In this document: one piece after another, positions 52,509-61,348 of the stretch | Layout of the letters: every line of letters starts with the position of its first letter | Position numbering within the stretch: the first letter of the stretch is position 1 | Assembly (NCBI GenBank): GCA_052387695.1 | Contig: JBQTIX010000119.1 | Span: forward strand, 1-64,000 | DNA: 64,000 nt | DNA from: Panacagrimonas sp052387695 | GTDB lineage: Bacteria; Pseudomonadota; Gammaproteobacteria; Nevskiales; Nevskiaceae | Direction of reading: 5' to 3' | Translations under genes and position numbers: made by a program | The notes under the pieces: model-generated | What the model saw: only the letters and a program-made list of their open reading frames with translations | The model's database searches: none | What the model was told of the DNA's origin: nothing

Positions 52509-53511
52509 CCGCTTCGTGTTCCGATCCCGCCGCCAGCCTGCGCAAGCCCCGGAACGCCTGCGCGGCGTTGTGTTCGCCCTTGACCACGGCCGCGACCTCG
52601 GCGGCGATGGGCATGACAAGTTCGTGCCGGTTCGCCAGTTCCATCACCACGCCGCTGGTCTTGATGCCCTCCGCAACCATGTTCATCGAGGCGACGATCT
52701 CGGCGGTGGTCCTGCCTTTCGCGTATTGCTCGCCGACCTGGCGGTTGCGCGACAGCGGGCTCATGCAGGTGGTCAGCAGATCGCCCAGGCCGGTGAGTCC
52801 GGCGAAGGTCTCGGGTCGTCCGCCCAGCGCCACGCCCAGACGCGCGATTTCGGCGAGCCCGCGCGTGATCACCAGCGCGCGCGTGTTCTCGCCCACACCG
52901 AGGCCATCGGCCATGCCGGCGGAGATGGCGATCACGTTCTTGAGCGGACCCCCAAGTTCGCAGCCGATCACATCGGTATTGGTGTAGACGCGGAACACCG
53001 AACTGGAAAAAAGCGGTTGCAGGGAACGCGCGACCTGTTCGTCCGGCATCGCAATCACCGTGGCCGCGGCCATACCCTGCAAGACTTCGCGCGCGATGTT
53101 GGGACCCGCCAGCAGGCCCGCCGGGTGGCCTGGCAGTTCCTCGTGGATGATTTCGGTCATGCGCCGCTTGCTGCCCTGCTCCAGGCCCTTGGCGAGGCTG
53201 AGAATGGGCACCCAGGGACGTACCAGCGGCGCGACCGCCCTGAGCGTCTCGCGGAAACTGTGCGAGGGCACGCCGACCACCAGCACGTCGCAATCGCTGA
53301 CCGCCTCGTCCAGCGAGGCGGTCGCGCGCAGCTTCTTGTGCAGCGGCAGGCCCCTCAGGTAGGCGTCGTTGCGATGCTCGCGATTGATCTGGTCCACGGT
53401 GTCGGCGCGACGCGCCCAGATCAGGGTGTCGGCGTTGCGCGCCGCCACCGAGGCCACCGTGGTCCCCCAGGAACCGGCGCCGAGCACGGTGACCTTGATC
53501 GGCCGGCTCAT
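52504..53511 (-). CDS. gpsA: Glycerol-3-phosphate dehydrogenase [NAD(P)+]
   Basis: A 335-residue enzyme reducing dihydroxyacetone phosphate to sn-glycerol-3-phosphate. NAD motif VTVLGAGSWGTTVASVAARN, GLEQGSKRRMTEI, AGPNIAREVLQGMAAATVIA, the Lys-containing GGPLKNVIAISAGMADGLG and GLTGLGDLLTTCMSPLSRNR are diagnostic. The ATG at 53511 has GGGGAG upstream. The C terminus (RRLAAGSEHEAA) ends inside the family B repeat, suggesting the last residues were altered by it. Second half of a lipid operon; 55 bp behind the HAD-PlsC gene. Confidence 0.96.
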   Translation of the reverse strand: MSRPIKVTVLGAGSWGTTVASVAARNADTLIWARRADTVDQINREHRNDAYLRGLPLHKKLRATASLDEAVSDCDVLVVGVPSHSFRETLRAVAPLVRPWVPILSLAKGLEQGSKRRMTEIIHEELPGHPAGLLAGPNIAREVLQGMAAATVIAMPDEQVARSLQPLFSSSVFRVYTNTDVIGCELGGPLKNVIAISAGMADGLGVGENTRALVITRGLAEIARLGVALGGRPETFAGLTGLGDLLTTCMSPLSRNRQVGEQYAKGRTTAEIVASMNMVAEGIKTSGVVMELANRHELVMPIAAEVAAVVKGEHNAAQAFRGLRRLAAGSEHEAA

Positions 53512-53566
53512 GCGCTCTCCCCTTCCGGGCTCAACCCACGACGTAGCTTCTTGGTTCGTAGGGTGC

Positions 53567-55006
53567 TCATGTCGCCGCCTCCGGCCAGTTGTCCAGCGTA
53601 TCGACATAGAGTTGCCGCACCTCGGCGATGCGCACGTCCATCTCCTCGATCTCCCATTTCGACACGTCGATCGGCGCCAGCACGGCGACCTGCAAGGTGC
53701 CCGAGCGCATCGTCTGGTCGTTGCGACCCATGATCTCTCCCGAGTTGCGGAAAATCACCGGTACGATCGGCACACCAGCCTGCATCGCCAGATGAAACGG
53801 TCCCTTCTTGAACTTGCCGACCTTCGGCGTCCAGGAGCGAGTGCCTTCCGGCGCAATGCACAGCGACAGACCCTTCTTGAGCCGGTCCACGGCGGGCTTG
53901 AGCGCGTTCACGGCCTTGGCCGAATCGCTGCGATCCAGGAACGCGACTTCGGCCATTTCCATGAATTTCCCGAAGCCCGGCACCTTGCGCGCCTCGGCCT
54001 TGGCGACGCCGGTGAAGTCGCGACGCACGAGGTACATCATCGCGAACATGTCGAACTTGCTCTGGTGGTTGAGCGCGAACACGCAGGGCCGGTGCGCCCA
54101 CAAGTTTTCCTCGCCCACCACTTCGACCTTGACGCCGAGCACGGCGAAGGCCGAGTCCGCGGCCATGGCCGTGACCATGTCCACCGTTTTGCGGCGGTTG
54201 CCGGTCGCCCGGTAATAGCCCATGCCGGCGAGAAAGCTCAGGCCCATCGCGCCGTAGGCGCCGACGGTGCGGGCCATGGCTTCGGTCGTACCGCGCTTGC
54301 GCGGCGGGAAACGCAGCACCGGCCAGCCGGCGTCCTTCGCGGTCTGTTCCAGCACTTCCTTGGGCTGAATCGCGGTCGCATGACCCACAGACTTGAGGAA
54401 CGCGATGTCCTCGTTGCCATTGGCATAGCCATAGCTCTGGTCGAGCTTGACGCCTTGCTCTTTTGCGAAAGCCTGCACCGCCTCGGCCTTGCCCTCGCCC
54501 CAGGCTGGCTTGCCGACCAGTCCGCCAGTGAGCTTGCCGTTGCGGATCTTGGCCTGCGTCGCAATGACGTGCTCGATGCCGTATTCCTCGGCCAGCGGTT
54601 CGATCTGGTAGGCCGTGGCGGATGAGGCGACCGCGACCGTGTGACCCATCTGCTGGTGCGCGCGCACCAGCCTCCAGGTTTCCGGGAAGGTCGTGCTGCC
54701 GATACTCGAAAGCCACAGGCGTTTCCACAGCGCGCGCATCTGTTCTTCAGTCTGGCCGGCCCAGTCGAGAATGCCCTTGCCGATGATGTCGCCGAACTCG
54801 GCGTCACTGAGATCTTTCTTGCGCGTCAGCTTGAGCGTGTCGATCAGTTCCTTGCCGCTCATATCACGACGCTTGATGCGGTCGGTGAAATAGGCGGCGG
54901 CGGAGTAGCCGTCGATCAAGGTGCCGTCGAAGTCGAAGAAGGCGCCGATCTTCGGACCTTTCGGGCCTTCGAGAATGCGCTGAAGTGCGGCGTCGATCGG
55001 TTTCAT
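53567..55006 (-). CDS. Fused HAD-IB phosphatase and PlsC-type acyltransferase
   Basis: 479 residues. Residues ~18-225 form a SerB-like HAD-IB domain with DFDGTLID (Asp25, Asp27), SSATAYQIEP and NGNEDIAFL as motif IV, where the first Asp of the usual DxxxD is Asn196 and Asp200 remains. Residues ~290-479 form a PlsC domain with NHQSKFD (His314, Asp319) and APEGTRS (387-390). The same fusion is known in mycobacterial PlsC-like proteins. It could acylate lysophosphatidate and perhaps dephosphorylate the product to diacylglycerol for WS/DGAT. Start and plsB stop overlap (ATGA at 55003-55006). Confidence 0.93.
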   Translation of the reverse strand: MKPIDAALQRILEGPKGPKIGAFFDFDGTLIDGYSAAAYFTDRIKRRDMSGKELIDTLKLTRKKDLSDAEFGDIIGKGILDWAGQTEEQMRALWKRLWLSSIGSTTFPETWRLVRAHQQMGHTVAVASSATAYQIEPLAEEYGIEHVIATQAKIRNGKLTGGLVGKPAWGEGKAEAVQAFAKEQGVKLDQSYGYANGNEDIAFLKSVGHATAIQPKEVLEQTAKDAGWPVLRFPPRKRGTTEAMARTVGAYGAMGLSFLAGMGYYRATGNRRKTVDMVTAMAADSAFAVLGVKVEVVGEENLWAHRPCVFALNHQSKFDMFAMMYLVRRDFTGVAKAEARKVPGFGKFMEMAEVAFLDRSDSAKAVNALKPAVDRLKKGLSLCIAPEGTRSWTPKVGKFKKGPFHLAMQAGVPIVPVIFRNSGEIMGRNDQTMRSGTLQVAVLAPIDVSKWEIEEMDVRIAEVRQLYVDTLDNWPEAAT

Positions 55007-56871
55007 TCAGGTGCCTGGTTGGCCGCCGCGGCGCGCGCGGTCTCACGCGCGGCGCGGCGCGCCACGATCAGCTGCTCGATCTGTTTCATGCTCTCCACGG
55101 CGGCGGACAGTTCATCGGCGAATTCCTGGCGACGGCGCGCGAGGTCCGGGGCGCCGGGCTTGAGCAGGTCGCGGTTGGCCGCCAACGAAAGGGCGTTGCC
55201 GAAGATTTCCCGCGACACGCACTCGGGATTGCGCAGGCGCTTCTGCAGCACGTATTGCCGCCCCACCTTCACGCATTCCTCGGTGAAGGCCTTCTTGTCG
55301 ACCGGCTTGTCCGCCGGCTGCGCGGCGAGCCGGTGGGCGACCACGTAGTAGGCCTCCAGGAACGGTGGCAGCACGCGGTGGGAAATCAGGAAGGGCGCGT
55401 TGAACAAAACCTTGCGGCGCAGCTCTTCGGTGCCCACGCGCTGGCGGAACTTCGGGTCCAGCAGCCGCGCCTCCGATTTCATCTCGTCACGGAACGTGGC
55501 CTTGTCGCTGAAGAAGAACTCGAACTTGAGCAGGTCACGCATGGCGAAGCCTGAACTCCAGGCGCGTTCCATCGGACCCGTGGTCTCTTCCACGGTCACG
55601 TCGAGCAAGGACAGTTCCAGGATCGCGCGGTTCACGAACCAGTGGATCGCGCTGTTGCGATAGAACGCTGCGACCGAATGCTGACCCGGCTCGACGCTGT
55701 AGACCGGCTCCAGGCCACTGTCGTAACGGCTGAGCACACCGCTGGTGACCAGCGAATCGAGGTGATCCGCCACGCCACGCGCGTCGCGTAGCGCCTCCAG
55801 TTGCGAACTGGGCAGGCCCTGAGCTCTGGCATAGTCCAGCAGCGGCAGCACGCGCTCGTGCACATCGGCGAGGGCCAACGCGCGATCGGACTGGCCGAGC
55901 AGCACCAGGGTGACCAGGGCGTGCGCCGTCACCGGCGTACATCGGTTGATGCGCTGGAAAACCTCGAACGCGATCTTGGCGACCGTCCACTTGCCACCCC
56001 CCTCGGCGTCCGCCCGCGCGAGCGCTTCCTTCAGCGACAGCGGCTCACCGAAACGCACGTACGCGGTGCCGATGTGCTTCTGCTGCGTGCGTGCGTAGCC
56101 GGCGAGCCAAAGCAGGTTTTCCTTGGCCTTCGGCGCACCGGCTTCTTCGGCCGCCATCACGCCGATCTCATGCATCTGGTCGTAGGTCGTCGAGACTGGC
56201 ACCAGCAGCATGTCGTCCGCACCGCCGCTCTCGATGGCCGAGACCAGGTAGCTCAGCAGGCCGTACTTTGGTGGCCGCAGCTTGCCGGTGCGCGAGCGCC
56301 CGCCTTCCATGTACCACTCGAGATTCTGCTGCTGCGCGGCCAGCCAGGCGAGGTATTCGCGCACCACCAGCTTGTACACCTCGTCGTCCTGGAAGCTGCG
56401 GCGGATCAGAATTCCGCCCGAGCGGCGGATGATGGTCCCCAGTGGCCAGAAGCCGAGATTGTTGCCGCCGAGAATGTGATTGCGCTTGAGTCCGTGATCG
56501 CGCAACAAGCGCGACAGGATGAAAGCGTCGGCGTAGGAGCGGTGCGTCGGCAGATAGACCAGCGCGTGCTTTTCGTTGAGAGCTTTCAGCTTGGCCAGTT
56601 CGCTGACGTCTGCATCGACCGTCCACGCCCGCGTGTGGAGCGGCCCAAGACCAAAGTCGAACATCGCGGCGAAGGCCGGACTCTGCACCGTGACGATTTC
56701 TTCAAGTCCCTTGAGCGCCTCGGCGGCCACGCTCTCCGGCGACTGTTTGAGCTGGCTGGCCAGCTTTTCGATCTGCTCGACGAAGCGCGCGCTTCTGGCC
56801 ACCTTGCGCGCAACCTGTTTGCGCTGGATCAAGGTGGCGGCGACGACGGGATTCATGTGCAGCAAGTTCAT
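55003..56871 (-). CDS. plsB: Glycerol-3-phosphate 1-O-acyltransferase PlsB
   Basis: 622 residues, shorter than E. coli PlsB (about 807) because the N-terminal region is shorter. Motif I HRSYAD (His110, Asp115), motif II ILIRRSFQDDEVYK, motif III EGGRSRTGKLRPPKYGLLSYL and motif IV MLLVPVSTTYDQ are all present. It transfers acyl groups from acyl-CoA/ACP to G3P. Start overlaps the upstream hydrolase stop (ATGA at 56868). With gpsA, HAD-PlsC and WS/DGAT in the same operon, it probably feeds storage lipid synthesis, while PlsY (28641) may serve membrane lipids. Confidence 0.95.
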   Translation of the reverse strand: MNLLHMNPVVAATLIQRKQVARKVARSARFVEQIEKLASQLKQSPESVAAEALKGLEEIVTVQSPAFAAMFDFGLGPLHTRAWTVDADVSELAKLKALNEKHALVYLPTHRSYADAFILSRLLRDHGLKRNHILGGNNLGFWPLGTIIRRSGGILIRRSFQDDEVYKLVVREYLAWLAAQQQNLEWYMEGGRSRTGKLRPPKYGLLSYLVSAIESGGADDMLLVPVSTTYDQMHEIGVMAAEEAGAPKAKENLLWLAGYARTQQKHIGTAYVRFGEPLSLKEALARADAEGGGKWTVAKIAFEVFQRINRCTPVTAHALVTLVLLGQSDRALALADVHERVLPLLDYARAQGLPSSQLEALRDARGVADHLDSLVTSGVLSRYDSGLEPVYSVEPGQHSVAAFYRNSAIHWFVNRAILELSLLDVTVEETTGPMERAWSSGFAMRDLLKFEFFFSDKATFRDEMKSEARLLDPKFRQRVGTEELRRKVLFNAPFLISHRVLPPFLEAYYVVAHRLAAQPADKPVDKKAFTEECVKVGRQYVLQKRLRNPECVSREIFGNALSLAANRDLLKPGAPDLARRRQEFADELSAAVESMKQIEQLIVARRAARETARAAAANQAPE

Positions 56872-57713
56872 GCGGGGAGCGCTTCCGCCTTGGACGTGAC
56901 GGCAAGAATGATGTCCGCCACCTGTTCGGGGTCATCGTACATGGGCACGTGGCCGACGCCTTTGACGATGATCATTTCCGCACCGACCATCGCCTCCAGC
57001 ATCGGCTTGCCGTAAGTTTCGAACGGAATCACCTTGTCGTGCTCGCACCAGGCGATCCGCACCGGAACGTTTTCCGGAATCTGCATCGGCTTGATCGCGC
57101 CGATCATGCCCATGCTCGTCAACAGGCGCGGCAGCATGGTGGTCTTGCGCATGGAGCGCATCGATCCAAAAAAATCGCTGTGCGGCACGCGGTCGCCGTA
57201 ATTCATCGCCTGCTTGTTGAGAAACCGCCGCACCGCGGCGAACCGCAGGAACAGCCAGGACAGGATCATCAGCAGCGGCAGCAGCGCGAACACGATGCGG
57301 AACGGCCGCGAAATCATTTGATAGTCCTGCGGGGTGCGCCAGGCGCCGGCCGGCGACAGCGCGGTGACGGACTGGGCCATACCGCGTCGCGCCAGTTCCA
57401 GCGCCAGCCATCCGCCCAGAGAGTTACCGGCGAGGTGCGCGCGTTCGATGCCCCGGCTGCGCAGGTCGGCGACCAGCACATCGGCCAGCGCATCCACCGT
57501 CGGTTCGACACCCGCGGGCAGGGCCGGCCCACCGAAATGGCCGGGAAGGGTGAGCGCGAGGACACGGTGGTGCTGTTCGAGCAGGCGCAGCACCGGTTTC
57601 CAGATGTGCCAGGTCCCCCCCAGACCGTGCAGCAGCACCAGCGGCGTGCCGGAGCCACCCTCATGACTGTCGCCAGCCCCCTTTCCGCTCGCCGCTGCAT
57701 CGCCCCTGGGCAT
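56868..57713 (-). CDS. Alpha/beta-fold hydrolase, first gene of the storage-lipid operon
   Basis: A 281-residue alpha/beta hydrolase. HG motif LVLLHGLGGTWHIWKPVLRL, nucleophile elbow LAGNSLGGWLALELARRG (GNSLGG), a hydrophobic cap (FRIVFALLPLLMILSWLFLR), Asp in VRIAWCEHDKVIPFE and His in KGVGHVPMYDDP. The start at 57713 (MPRGDAA) has AGAGG 9 bp upstream. The in-frame ATG 57722 is only a base or two from that site. The membrane-friendly cap suggests a lipidic substrate. Overlaps plsB. Confidence 0.88.
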   Translation of the reverse strand: MPRGDAAASGKGAGDSHEGGSGTPLVLLHGLGGTWHIWKPVLRLLEQHHRVLALTLPGHFGGPALPAGVEPTVDALADVLVADLRSRGIERAHLAGNSLGGWLALELARRGMAQSVTALSPAGAWRTPQDYQMISRPFRIVFALLPLLMILSWLFLRFAAVRRFLNKQAMNYGDRVPHSDFFGSMRSMRKTTMLPRLLTSMGMIGAIKPMQIPENVPVRIAWCEHDKVIPFETYGKPMLEAMVGAEMIIVKGVGHVPMYDDPEQVADIILAVTSKAEALPA

Positions 57714-57881
57714 GAACCGCATCCTCTTGAACCCACTGTTTGAACCATCGGCGAGACACGACCGGACTCCCGCTGGCACGGTTCGGAAGTTTAATCGCGA
57801 AAAACGCGGACGGCTCAGACTTTCATCGAGCATTCTCGTCGCTTGTTCTGGGCGCCGGCTTTTCGAGCAGCAACCGCCATA

Positions 57882-57901
57882 GTAGTATGGTGCCATACTA
57901 C
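57882..57901. promoter_or_regulatory. Perfect 9-2-9 palindrome, candidate TetR-type operator
   Basis: GTAGTATGG-TG-CCATACTAC lies in the divergent region between the storage-lipid operon and the BadH-like SDR gene, 83 bp upstream of the SDR start and 170 bp upstream of the hydrolase start. The size and symmetry suit a TetR-family or FadR-like dimer. No regulator gene is adjacent; the TetR at 42112 is 15 kb away. Confidence 0.6.
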
Positions 57902-57983
57902 GTTGGGCGGCCCTCCAGTTCAAGGCTATTCAAGCCCCATTCCAAGCGACATCTATCGAGCATCATTCTCAGGAGAAAGCATC

Positions 57984-58751
57984 TTGCGTGGACTCAAAGA
58001 CAAGGTTGCGCTGGTCACCGGCGCCGCCAGCGGCATTGGCCTGGCCATCGCAAAGCGCCTGGCGGAAGAAGGCATGCGGGTAGGTGTGCTGGACATCAAC
58101 GCGGAGGCCGCGGCCAGGGCGGTCGCAGAAATCACGGCCGGCGGCGGAAACGCCGACGCGGAGGTCTGCGACATCACGAATTACGACGCGGCCAAGACCG
58201 CGGTGGCGGCCATCGAGAGCCGTATCGGCCCGACCTGGGCGCTGGTCAACAACGCCGGCTGGGACAAGCCCATTCCCTTCCTGAAGACCACCCCGGACTT
58301 CTGGCAGAAGGTCGTGAGCATCAATTACATGGGCCCGCTGCACATGACCCACGCAGTGGCCCAGGGCATGGTGGCGCGCGGCGGCGGGCGCATCATCTTC
58401 ATCGCCTCGGACGCCGGCAGGGTCGGCTCTTCGGGCGAAGTGGTGTACTCCGGCGCCAAGGGCGCCACGATTGCGTTCGCCAAGGCCCTGGCGCGCGAAG
58501 TGGCCCGCAAGAACGTCACCCTCAACTGCCTGTGTCCCGGGCCCACCAACACCCCGGCGATGGACGCCTTCGTCGGCACCGGCGAAGAAGGCCAGAAGAT
58601 TCGCGACGCGATGGTCCGCGGCGTGCCGCTGGGTCGCATCGGCGAGCCGTCGGACTATCCGGGACTGGTCGCCTTCCTCGCCAGCGACGACGCCAGCTTC
58701 ATGACGGGTCAGACCATCAGCGTCTCGGGTGGCCTGACGATGCACGGGTAA
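57984..58751 (+). CDS. SDR family oxidoreductase, BadH-like (2-hydroxycyclohexanecarboxyl-CoA dehydrogenase type)
   Basis: A 255-residue classical SDR starting with TTG at 57984 behind AGGAG with an 8-bp spacer. The open frame runs further upstream, but that sequence is the regulatory region. LRGLKDKVALVTGAASGIGLA, WALVNNAGWDKPIPF, catalytic Ser in IIFIASDAGRVGSSG and YSGAKGATIAFAKAL are seen, with CPGPTNTPAMDAF after it. The N-terminal RGLKDKVALVTG and overall sequence recall BadH. It is preceded by a strong palindromic operator candidate. Substrate is probably an acyl-CoA-linked or cyclic alcohol, by inference. Confidence 0.88.
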   Translation: MRGLKDKVALVTGAASGIGLAIAKRLAEEGMRVGVLDINAEAAARAVAEITAGGGNADAEVCDITNYDAAKTAVAAIESRIGPTWALVNNAGWDKPIPFLKTTPDFWQKVVSINYMGPLHMTHAVAQGMVARGGGRIIFIASDAGRVGSSGEVVYSGAKGATIAFAKALAREVARKNVTLNCLCPGPTNTPAMDAFVGTGEEGQKIRDAMVRGVPLGRIGEPSDYPGLVAFLASDDASFMTGQTISVSGGLTMHG

Positions 58752-58879
58752 GCCAAGGCAGCCGGGTCCATCCGCGCTCCGGTGGAGCGCGGATGGCGTC
58801 AAGGGCGCCGAGTCCTGGACAGATGCAGCGGGTGCAGGACAGGCGGCTCCGTTACACTTTTGCGTCAACGGAGCCGCGG

Positions 58880-58915
58880 CACCGCACACGCCCGAAGCAC
58901 CGCACACGCCCGAAG
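58880..58915. repeat. Short tandem duplication, 18-bp unit twice
   Basis: CACCGCACACGCCCGAAG occurs twice in direct tandem just upstream of the sulfotransferase gene (start 58933). It is probably a slippage duplication and could change the spacing of the upstream promoter elements. Confidence 0.8.
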
Positions 58916-58932
58916 CGGAGATCGACCTAGCC

Positions 58933-59727
58933 ATGTCCCTCGTCGGCCTTCTGGACGGTGACATCACCGAGTATCTGCAACAGCAGGCCGATCGGCCCGG
59001 TGCGCTGTGGCTGTTCCTGCACGTCCCCAAGACGGCAGGCTCCTCGTTCCGGGCGGAGTTGGCCGGTCGCCTGCAACCGGATCGCAACATCGTCGTCAAT
59101 TACGAGGACGAGTCCACGCCTTTCCACCAGCGCCTGCAGTCGGTGATACGGGAATTTGCCGATACCGTGAACGAATCGGCCGTGCGCTTTGCTTCCGGGC
59201 ACATCTTTCGCAGTCACGCGGCTTTTATCGCCCAGTACCATCCAGACGTGCGCCCCATCACCATGCTGCGCAACCCGGTGGCGCGCATCGTGTCCGACTT
59301 CCGTTACGCCCGCACGCCCCTGCATCCTCCCTATCGCCAGTTCATCCGCCAGTTTCCAAGTTTCGAGGATTACGTGAATTCGCCGGCCTCGCAGAATAAG
59401 ATCCATGAGTTTCTGCGACGCGCACCGTCGGATCCGCCGGAACAGGTGATTCACGACGTCGAGCAAACGTTCAGTTTTCTGGGCGTGACCGAGATGTACT
59501 ACCTGTCCTGCCGCGTGCTGTTCGCGCTGCTGGGCGATGCGCGCAACCCGACCGTATACGAGCGCCGTACCGAACCGAGCGAGGACAACGAGATTGCGGA
59601 CCTGGAAGCCCTGACGCCGCGCATTCGCCAGTTGAACGCCAAGGACGTGGCGATCTACGAGCATTTCCACGACAAGCTCAAACGGCGTCGCAACGACATC
59701 TTGCGCGCCCTGCCCCCCTCCACATGA
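58933..59727 (+). CDS. Sulfotransferase family protein
   Basis: 264 residues. The 5'-phosphosulfate binding loop is LFLHVPKTAGSSFRAEL (residues ~27-43) and the 3'-phosphate motif ITMLRNPVARIVSDFRYAR is near residue 110-128, the two hallmarks of PAPS-dependent sulfotransferases. GHIFRSHAAF may supply the catalytic His. No signal peptide, so it is cytoplasmic or membrane-peripheral. It overlaps the FAD oxidoreductase gene by 4 nt. Acceptor is unknown; such small enzymes sulfate glycans or lipids. Confidence 0.88.
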   Translation: MSLVGLLDGDITEYLQQQADRPGALWLFLHVPKTAGSSFRAELAGRLQPDRNIVVNYEDESTPFHQRLQSVIREFADTVNESAVRFASGHIFRSHAAFIAQYHPDVRPITMLRNPVARIVSDFRYARTPLHPPYRQFIRQFPSFEDYVNSPASQNKIHEFLRRAPSDPPEQVIHDVEQTFSFLGVTEMYYLSCRVLFALLGDARNPTVYERRTEPSEDNEIADLEALTPRIRQLNAKDVAIYEHFHDKLKRRRNDILRALPPST

Positions 59728-61259
59728 ATCCCACAGCCGTGCTGCGCGAGCGATTCGGCGCGCGCTGCGTGACCGACGCCGGGCGACTGCGTCCCTACGA
59801 AGTTCCCGAGCGTGGCGCGCCCGGGCACACGCAGGCGGTCCTGCTCCCCGAGCGTGTCGAGGAAGTCGGCGAGGCACTCCGGATCGCCAACTGCGAAGGC
59901 TTGGCCTACGTCCTCAGCGCCGGACGCACCGGCCTGGTGGAAGCGCAGCGCCCGGAGGGCGAGATCGTCCTGAGCCTGGAGCGGCTGCGCCACCCGCTCT
60001 CGTTCTCCCTGGCCGACGGCAGCCGCTGCGAATTCGATCCTGGCGACTCTGCCGACGGCGCACGCGATCGCCTGGTCCGTTGGTGGACCGGACGCGGTCG
60101 TCCCGAGCTGAAGGGTTCGACGATCGAGGCCGAGGCAGGGTTTGCCGTGGATGCGCTCAACGAGCTGCTGGCGCCGCTGTCACGAATGTTTCCGATGGAG
60201 ATGGGGTCCACCGCTACCGCCAGCATCGGCGCCTGCGTGGCCAATGCTTCGGCGGGCGCCAACGCCGTGTGTTACGGCACCTCCGCACACATGGCAGTTT
60301 CCGCACACGGCTATTTCGGCGATGGCAGCGCTGCCGGTCCGCACGCGGCGGAAGCCTGGCGCAGGCCCGATCCGCACTCGCTCGCCATTGATTCCACTCG
60401 TCTTCCCGAGGCCTGGGGAATGGTCGGTTCGCAAGGCGTGTTCGGCGTGATCACGCGCGTGAACCTGCGCACCCACGCCGTGCCCGCGCAACGTGAAGGC
60501 GCCATGCTCGCCGTCGCCGGCATGCCCGACGCGATGGCCTTGCTGTCGCGGGCGCGCGACGCGTTCGGCGCGGACATCGAGGAGTTCGAATTCCTGTCGC
60601 GCTCCGCGCTGGAACTGGTGCTGCGACAGAAGGGTGCGGATGTGCGGCTGCCGTTCGATGTTCTGCCTGAAGCGCCCTATGTCGTCCTTTGCCAAGTCAA
60701 ATCGGAAGCCGCGGACATCGATCTCGCGCAACGTCTGTACACCTTCCTCGCCGATGAGGCCGGCTTGCCCGACAAGGCGATCGGCTACGCGCCACTGACG
60801 GCACTGAAGAAAATCCGGCATTCGGTCACCGAGTCGAGCAATCTGGAGACGCGCCAGCTCGGTGGCGGGAGGCTGTCTTTCGATACCGCCACGCCGGTCG
60901 CAAGGTTCGGCGACTACCTCGATCGCCTCGCGCACGAACTGCGCGAGGCGCGGCCGGATGTGCAGCTCATCGCCTTCGGCCACGCAGGCGTCGGCGGCGC
61001 GCACCTGCACCTGATCGGCGGCCGCGGTGCGCCGGTGGCGCCGGATGCCGAACGTCTGACGCGGCTGGTGATCGACGTGACCCTGGCATTTGACGGCACC
61101 TACAGCGCGGAGCACGGCGTGGGCCCCAAGTGGGCCGACGAGTTTCTGCACCGCACGCCACGCGAGAGACTCGATCAACTGGTCTTGCGCAAGCGCCGTT
61201 GCGATCCGCGCCAGGTGCTGTCGCCGCGCAGTTTTGGTTTCGATCGACTCCTCGCTTGA
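59724..61259 (+). CDS. FAD-binding oxidoreductase (GlcD/D-lactate dehydrogenase-like)
   Basis: A 511-residue PCMH-type flavoprotein. The FAD PP-loop region includes LSAGRTGLVEAQRPEGEIVL, the Gly/Ser-rich MEMGSTATASIGACVANASA binds FAD, and GMVGSQGVFGVITRVNLRTH follows. The C-terminal part carries AFGHAGVGGAHLHL and YSAEHGVGPKWADEF, the FAD-linked oxidase C domain. Family members oxidise 2-hydroxy acids. The stop codon overlaps the first unit of a 44-bp tandem repeat at 61253. Confidence 0.9.
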   Translation: MNPTAVLRERFGARCVTDAGRLRPYEVPERGAPGHTQAVLLPERVEEVGEALRIANCEGLAYVLSAGRTGLVEAQRPEGEIVLSLERLRHPLSFSLADGSRCEFDPGDSADGARDRLVRWWTGRGRPELKGSTIEAEAGFAVDALNELLAPLSRMFPMEMGSTATASIGACVANASAGANAVCYGTSAHMAVSAHGYFGDGSAAGPHAAEAWRRPDPHSLAIDSTRLPEAWGMVGSQGVFGVITRVNLRTHAVPAQREGAMLAVAGMPDAMALLSRARDAFGADIEEFEFLSRSALELVLRQKGADVRLPFDVLPEAPYVVLCQVKSEAADIDLAQRLYTFLADEAGLPDKAIGYAPLTALKKIRHSVTESSNLETRQLGGGRLSFDTATPVARFGDYLDRLAHELREARPDVQLIAFGHAGVGGAHLHLIGGRGAPVAPDAERLTRLVIDVTLAFDGTYSAEHGVGPKWADEFLHRTPRERLDQLVLRKRRCDPRQVLSPRSFGFDRLLA

Positions 61260-61348
61260 GCACCCCACGAAGTACAAAGCTACGTCGCGGGGACCCCGCT
61301 TGAGCACCCCACGAAGTGAAACGCTACTTCGCGGGGACCCCGCTTGAG
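61253..61348. repeat. 44-bp tandem repeat, two units plus partial third, between FAD oxidase and AEC transporter
   Basis: Units 61253-61296 and 61297-61340 begin CGCTTGAGCACCCCACGAAG and end with GGGGACCCC. A third copy of only CGCTTGAG follows at 61341. The sequence CGCTTGAG contains the FAD-oxidase stop (TGA) in the first copy and the TTG start of the AEC gene in the third. Each unit contains inverted CCCCACGAAGT / ACTTCGCGGGG parts. Confidence 0.9.

Noticed and set aside
61253..61348. Possible CRISPR or satellite array
   Set aside because: Only two full adjoining units without unique spacers and no cas genes.
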